From contig CAJOOX010000097.1 of NCBI GenBank assembly GCA_905236195.1, forward strand, positions 1-10,101: DNA of 10,101 nucleotides, in the 5' to 3' direction. Below the pieces are notes generated by a model. It saw only the letters and a program-made list of their open reading frames with translations, did not search any database and was not told where the DNA came from. Source of the DNA: an uncultured Bacteroidales bacterium. Lineage in GTDB: Bacteria > Bacteroidota > Bacteroidia > Bacteroidales > UBA3663. This document shows, in pieces, positions 7,255 through 10,101 of the stretch (its first letter is position 1; each line of letters begins with the position of its first letter). A program made the position numbers and the translations under genes.

Positions 7255-7285
7255 TTTGTTTTTTAGAAAAAAGTAACTATCTTTG
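7255..7285 (+). promoter_or_regulatory. Bacteroidetes-type promoter for the GNAT gene
   Basis: TTTG (7255-7258), a 19-base spacer and TATCTTTG (7278-7285) match the Bacteroidetes -33/-7 consensus. The predicted start near 7291 leaves a leader of roughly 67 bases that contains the palindrome at 7312-7329. The -33 box lies only 6 bases from the -33 box of the divergent promoter. Confidence 0.8.
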
Positions 7286-7311
7286 CAGAGCGGAAGTTTT
7301 AAAAAGACCTG

Positions 7312-7329
7312 AAACTTTCCCGAAAGTTT
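7312..7329. promoter_or_regulatory. Perfect 18-bp palindrome in the GNAT leader (possible operator or RNA hairpin)
   Basis: AAACTTTC (7312-7319) and GAAAGTTT (7322-7329) form perfect 8-base arms around CC. It sits about 20 bases downstream of the predicted transcription start and 28 bases before the GNAT ATG. A partly matching stretch, GGAAGTTTT (7292-7300), could pair with the left arm instead, and GGAAGTTTTAAAAAGA (7292-7307) is repeated nearly exactly as GAAAGTTTAAAAGA (7322-7335). It could be a repressor site or a switchable leader hairpin; neither is shown. Confidence 0.5.
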
Positions 7330-7357
7330 AAAAGATTGTCTCTTTAAATATACAATT

Positions 7358-7885
7358 ATGACCATCGAACGGATTACCTCCTCCACACCCCAGTGGGCTG
7401 CTGTGAGAAAACTTTACGAAAGCGTCTATCCCGAGGGGACACGACTGGACTACGAGAAGTTGCATAACGTCATCCGGCGTGATGACGTCGACTTCCTCAC
7501 GTTCTACGACCACGCCCGACTCATCGGCTTCTCGTTTGCCTTACGTCACAAAGATGTTGCCTGGCTCTACTATTTTGCACTCAACCGCGAGGTGCGCACA
7601 CTGGGTTATGAGAGTCTTATGCTCAGCAAGATCGAACAACAGTATGCCAACCACCGGCTGGTTGTCAATCTCGAACAGGCTCTTCCTCCTGCCGACAGCG
7701 ATGAGGAACGGGTACACCGTCACAACAGTTTTCTCAAGGCTGGTTTTCGCGACACGTCCGCACTTCGCAAGGCTGGGGGCCGCTGGTTACGTATCATGCT
7801 CCTCGGCAAAGGTGACTTCACCAACGAGGACTACGACCGGCTCCTCGAAATCGACAGCGAGTGGTGGGCTAAAACGCAATGCTGA
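7358..7885 (+). CDS. GNAT family N-acetyltransferase
   Basis: A 175-residue cytosolic protein with the GNAT fold. Family features are LIGFSFALRHKDVAWLYYFAL (strands beta3-beta4, about 55-75), followed by the acetyl-CoA pyrophosphate loop RTLGYES (80-86), a form of the R/QxxGxG/A motif, and the helix LMLSKIEQQY. HNSFLKAGF (122-130) corresponds to the common RRxxFYxxxGF segment near the C-terminal strands. It should transfer an acetyl group from acetyl-CoA to an amine, but the acceptor cannot be predicted. It has its own promoter (7255-7285) and is divergent from the copper unit. Its last 17 bases overlap the 3' end of the convergent lpxH gene, and no T-tailed terminator follows it. Confidence 0.85.
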   Translation: MTIERITSSTPQWAAVRKLYESVYPEGTRLDYEKLHNVIRRDDVDFLTFYDHARLIGFSFALRHKDVAWLYYFALNREVRTLGYESLMLSKIEQQYANHRLVVNLEQALPPADSDEERVHRHNSFLKAGFRDTSALRKAGGRWLRIMLLGKGDFTNEDYDRLLEIDSEWWAKTQC

Positions 7886-8663
7886 CCCCGCTGCGGTCTT
7901 CCGCTGCAGGCGTCTCCCCTTCTTCAAACTGATTCAGCACGATTTCTCCTGCATCGTCCATGACGGCGTAGGAGAAATGTTGTATCCAGTCCCCCAAAAT
8001 CAACATCCGCGACTGTCGCGTCAGCATCAGATCTAGCAGGATATGGCGGTGGCCGAAGATGAAATAGTCGATGCCGCTATGTGTTTTCAGGTATTCTTTG
8101 GCAAACTTCACCAGTGGTTCTTTGTCTTCGCCCCTGAATTCCGGAAAATCGCCCCCTGTCAGCCGTGAATGGGCCGACCAGCGGTATGCAAACGCCGTAC
8201 TCCAACGAGGATGAATCATGGCATACAGACGCTGGCAAAAGCGGTTGCGGAAGAATCTGCCCATGAACTTCAGGGCCGGGCTGTCACTGCCCAGACCGTC
8301 TCCGTGCGCAATGTACAGCCGCTTTCCTCTCAGAGTGAGCTCCTCTCCCGTATGGTGGATAACAGCACCGGTTTCCTGCGGAATGTAATCGAATATCCAA
8401 ATATCGTGGTTTCCTGTCCACCAGTGGATGGGAATACCGGCATCGTGGAACTCGCCCAGCTTGCCCAGAAAACGCGTGAATCCGCGTGGCACAACGTATT
8501 TGTATTCGAACCAATAGTCGATTACGTCGCCCACCAGGTAGAGTTCCGCACAGTCGTCCTTGATTGTGTCAAGGAACCGTACCACACGTCGTTCCATATC
8601 CAGCGGCTCGGTAAAGGTACGCGAGCCCAGATGCATGTCTGAGAGGAAATATATATGCTTCAT
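7869..8663 (-). CDS. lpxH: UDP-2,3-diacylglucosamine diphosphatase (LpxH)
   Basis: LpxH removes UMP from UDP-2,3-diacylglucosamine to give lipid X, a step of lipid A synthesis at the inner face of the cytoplasmic membrane. The 264 residues carry the di-metal calcineurin-like phosphoesterase motifs in order: SDMHLG (Asp9, His11), GDVIDYW (Asp46), GNHD (Asn85, His86), HGD (His120) and GHRH (His205, His207). FRNRFCQRLYAMIHPRW (137-153) fits the LpxH cap helices, and the C-terminal ILGDWIQHFSYAV is typical of the family. It starts one base after the stop of the MIP18-like gene (TAG-G-ATG), so the two are co-transcribed and probably coupled. The 3' end overlaps the convergent GNAT gene by 17 bases. 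A different UDP-sugar hydrolase of the same superfamily is possible but less likely. Confidence 0.9.
   Translation of the reverse strand: MKHIYFLSDMHLGSRTFTEPLDMERRVVRFLDTIKDDCAELYLVGDVIDYWFEYKYVVPRGFTRFLGKLGEFHDAGIPIHWWTGNHDIWIFDYIPQETGAVIHHTGEELTLRGKRLYIAHGDGLGSDSPALKFMGRFFRNRFCQRLYAMIHPRWSTAFAYRWSAHSRLTGGDFPEFRGEDKEPLVKFAKEYLKTHSGIDYFIFGHRHILLDLMLTRQSRMLILGDWIQHFSYAVMDDAGEIVLNQFEEGETPAAEDRSGVSIAF
7943..7979. other. Long imperfect hairpin near the convergent GNAT/lpxH ends
   Basis: ATTTCTCCT (7943-7951) pairs perfectly with AGGAGAAAT (7971-7979). The stem continues inward with two pairs, one A-C mismatch, a G-U pair and CGTC/GACG around a 3-base loop, giving 17-base arms overall. It lies in the lpxH coding region and 57 bases after the GNAT stop. 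No T tract follows on either strand, so it is not a classical terminator. It could stabilise or process the GNAT mRNA end, or be a coincidence of coding sequence. Confidence 0.4.
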
Positions 8664-8664
8664 C

Positions 8665-9015
8665 CTATAGGAATCCCAGTTCGAGTTTGGCTTCTTCGGT
8701 CATCATGTCTTTATTCCATTCCGGCTCGAAGACCAGTTCCACATCGCAGGTGGCGACCTCGCGCAGCCCCTCCACTTTGATGCGAAGGTCTTCCATCAGG
8801 AAATCTGCTTCCGGACACGACGGTGCCGTGAGCGTCATCCTTATGTGAACATTCACATATCCCTCGCCTGTCACGTCCTCAGGCTTGGCTTCCGTGATGT
8901 CGATACCATAAATCAGCCCGAGGTCGTAGATATTGACGGGAATCTCGGGATCGTAAACGTAACGAAGCACGTCAACGACCTCTTTCTGAATATCCAATAC
9001 CTGTTTTTCGTCCAT
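8665..9015 (-). CDS. MIP18/DUF59 family metal-sulfur cluster assembly protein (SufT/PaaD-like)
   Basis: This 116-residue cytosolic protein is a single MIP18 (DUF59) domain. It has the family signature DPEIPVNIYDLGLIY (22-36), followed by VNVHIRMTLTAPSCPEAD (54-71), which contains the conserved Cys67, and the late VELVFEPEWN segment. Members of this family help mature iron-sulfur proteins, often alongside the SUF system; the exact client is not visible here. It is the first gene of a pair with lpxH, separated by one base. A TAnnTTTG-like box (CATCTTTG, 9042-9035 on the minus strand) lies about 20 bases before the start. The rest of a SUF operon is not in the window. Confidence 0.88.
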   Translation of the reverse strand: MDEKQVLDIQKEVVDVLRYVYDPEIPVNIYDLGLIYGIDITEAKPEDVTGEGYVNVHIRMTLTAPSCPEADFLMEDLRIKVEGLREVATCDVELVFEPEWNKDMMTEEAKLELGFL

Positions 9016-9034
9016 AAATAATCAAAATTTGGTG

Positions 9035-9042
9035 CAAAGATG
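9035..9042 (-). promoter_or_regulatory. Weak -7 box for the MIP18-lpxH pair
   Basis: On the minus strand CATCTTTG followed by CA matches the Bacteroidetes -7 element TAnnTTTG except for its first base. A run of eleven T residues on the plus strand (9045-9055) occupies the spacer, and I find no good TTTG at the expected -33 distance. The leader would be very short, under 20 bases. Confidence 0.45.
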
Positions 9043-9085
9043 CATTTTTTTTTTTAGATATAACGTATTTGTCGAAAAAAATTGT

Positions 9086-9093
9086 TATCTTTG
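9086..9093 (+). promoter_or_regulatory. -7 promoter box for argS
   Basis: TATCTTTG followed by CAAC is an exact match to the Bacteroidetes -7 element. The nearest TTTG (9068-9071) is only 14 bases upstream, shorter than the usual 19-21, so the -33 part is poor. Transcription should start near 9100, giving a leader of about 72 bases before the argS ATG. Confidence 0.65.
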
Positions 9094-9104
9094 CAACAAA
9101 ATTC

Positions 9105-9149
9105 GGGCATTTCTTCCTTTTTCTGTCAAAAACAGGAGACTGATTGCCC
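9105..9149 (+). other. Possible stem-loop in the argS leader
   Basis: GGGCA (9105-9109) can pair with TGCCC (9145-9149). Inside it, CTGT (9123-9126) pairs with ACAG (9132-9135) around CAAAA, extended by A-U and G-U pairs. The result is a two-level structure 23 bases before the start codon. The stems are short and no known riboswitch is recognised, so this is a weak call. Confidence 0.25.
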
Positions 9150-9171
9150 ACTTAAACTACTCAACAGAATA

Positions 9172-10101
9172 ATGGAAATTGAACAGACACTGGCAGCCGC
9201 TGTGAAGGCTGCTGTCAAAGCACTCTACAACGTGGAGATTGGCGACCGGCAGGTACAGGTAAGTCCCACACGCAAGGATTTCGAGGGACACCTCACGGTT
9301 ATGGTCTTCCCTTTTATGAAACAATGCGGAAAATCCAATCCCGAGGAACTCGGCCGTGAAATCGGCGAATGGCTTGTGGCCAACGAACCCCTGGTTGCAA
9401 AATACAACGTCATCAAGGGATTCCTCAACATGACGGTCAACTCGTCGTCATGGGTCGAAAAACTCAAGGGCATTGCCGCTACACCCGATTACGGATGTAC
9501 GCCTGTCTCCGACCGGAGCGAACTCTACATGGTGGAATACGCTTCCCCCAATACCAATAAGCCCCTCCATCTGGGCCACCTCCGCAACATCCTGCTCGGA
9601 TGGTCGCTCAGCCAAATCCTTGAGGCCAACGGCTACAAGGTGGTCAAGACCAACATCGTCAACGACCGCGGCATCCACATCTGCAAGTCCATGCTCGCGT
9701 GGCTCAAGTGGTTCGACGGTGCTACGCCCCAGTCGGCCGGCAAGAAGGGTGACCACCTCATCGGCGATTGCTACGTCGCCTTCGACAAGCACTTCAAGGC
9801 CGAGGTGAAGGAACTCATGGCCTCCGATCCCGAAATCCTCGCAATTCAAGGCACCGACAATGAGAAGACTGCCGAACTCCGCAAGGCTGCCGCCGAGGAA
9901 AAGTCGACCCTTATGCAGGAAGCACGCGAGATGCTCCGCAAGTGGGAGGCTGGAGACTCCGAGGTACGCGATCTCTGGAAGAAGATGAACGACTGGGTAT
10001 ATGCTGGATTCGACGAGACCTACAAGCGCATGGGCGTTTCGTTCGACAAGATATATTATGAGTCCGACACCTACCTTGAAGGCAAGGAGAAGGTGATGGA
10101 A
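9172..10101 (+). CDS. argS: Arginyl-tRNA synthetase, N-terminal part (3' end outside window)
   Basis: The frame runs from the ATG at 9172 through the right edge without a stop, giving 310 residues of a protein usually near 600. ArgRS joins arginine to tRNA-Arg in the cytoplasm using ATP. The N-terminal tRNA-binding (Add-1) domain covers about residues 1-100 (KDFEGHLTVMVFPFMK, then NVIKGFLNM). The class I catalytic domain starts with VEYASPNTNKPLHLGHLRN, in which HLGH (133-136) is the HIGH signature, followed by NIVNDRGIHICKSM (161-174). A helical, charged stretch of about residues 190-280 inside the catalytic domain fits the longer Bacteroidetes-type enzyme. The KMSK-like loop and anticodon-binding domain lie beyond the window. 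It is divergent from the MIP18-lpxH pair and has its own -7 box at 9086-9093. Confidence 0.96.
   Translation, partial: MEIEQTLAAAVKAAVKALYNVEIGDRQVQVSPTRKDFEGHLTVMVFPFMKQCGKSNPEELGREIGEWLVANEPLVAKYNVIKGFLNMTVNSSSWVEKLKGIAATPDYGCTPVSDRSELYMVEYASPNTNKPLHLGHLRNILLGWSLSQILEANGYKVVKTNIVNDRGIHICKSMLAWLKWFDGATPQSAGKKGDHLIGDCYVAFDKHFKAEVKELMASDPEILAIQGTDNEKTAELRKAAAEEKSTLMQEAREMLRKWEAGDSEVRDLWKKMNDWVYAGFDETYKRMGVSFDKIYYESDTYLEGKEKVME

Noticed and set aside
7893..7904. GCGG/CCGC hairpin after the GNAT stop as a terminator
   Set aside because: The stem is only four base pairs and no T tract follows.

Overview
The window looks like chromosomal DNA of a Bacteroidales bacterium, probably close to Prevotella. 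The evidence is Bacteroidetes-type promoters (TAnnTTTG at -7, in two cases with TTTG 19 bases upstream), A-rich leaders without strong Shine-Dalgarno sites, a TonB-linked outer-membrane barrel with a CarboxypepD_reg-like N-terminus, and a Bacteroidetes-style ArgRS and LpxH. I see no mobile element, CRISPR array, tRNA or rRNA. No gene-free stretch exceeds 300 bases.

Layout. (1) Bases 2-2195, plus strand: the tail of an unidentified gene, a secreted GH28 polygalacturonase-type glycosidase, then ruvA, whose start overlaps the GH28 stop as ATGA. A strong intrinsic terminator for ruvA (2241-2280) lies inside the coding region of the convergent gene. (2) Bases 7175 down to 2183, minus strand: a tightly packed four-gene unit made of a TonB-linked outer-membrane barrel protein, a CopZ-like copper chaperone, a CopA-like P1B ATPase and an alkyltransferase-like (ATL) DNA-damage protein. 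The last three are joined by ATGA and TAATG junctions. (3) Bases 7176-7357: a divergent promoter region with two well-formed promoters almost back to back, and a perfect 18-bp palindrome in the leader of the plus-strand gene. (4) Bases 7358-7885, plus strand: a GNAT acetyltransferase that converges on, and overlaps, a minus-strand pair (9015 down to 7869) of a MIP18/DUF59 iron-sulfur assembly protein and LpxH. (5) From 9172 to the right edge, plus strand: the first 310 codons of argS.

How the genes fit together. The minus-strand block reads as a copper-handling operon (surface barrel, cytosolic chaperone, inner-membrane Cu(I) pump) with a DNA alkylation-damage sensor at its end. The other genes are mostly housekeeping: RuvA in recombination, LpxH in lipid A synthesis, MIP18 in Fe-S assembly and ArgRS in translation. 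The GH28 enzyme is the one clear plant-polysaccharide gene.

Most unusual point. The copper ATPase keeps its metal-binding domain, eight membrane spans, actuator domain and complete phosphorylation-domain motifs. However, only about 50 residues separate its phosphorylated Asp (DKTGT) from the SGD motif, so the nucleotide-binding N domain, with its SEHP motif, is missing. The reading frame is intact, so this is a real compact architecture or an old clean deletion rather than a frameshift.
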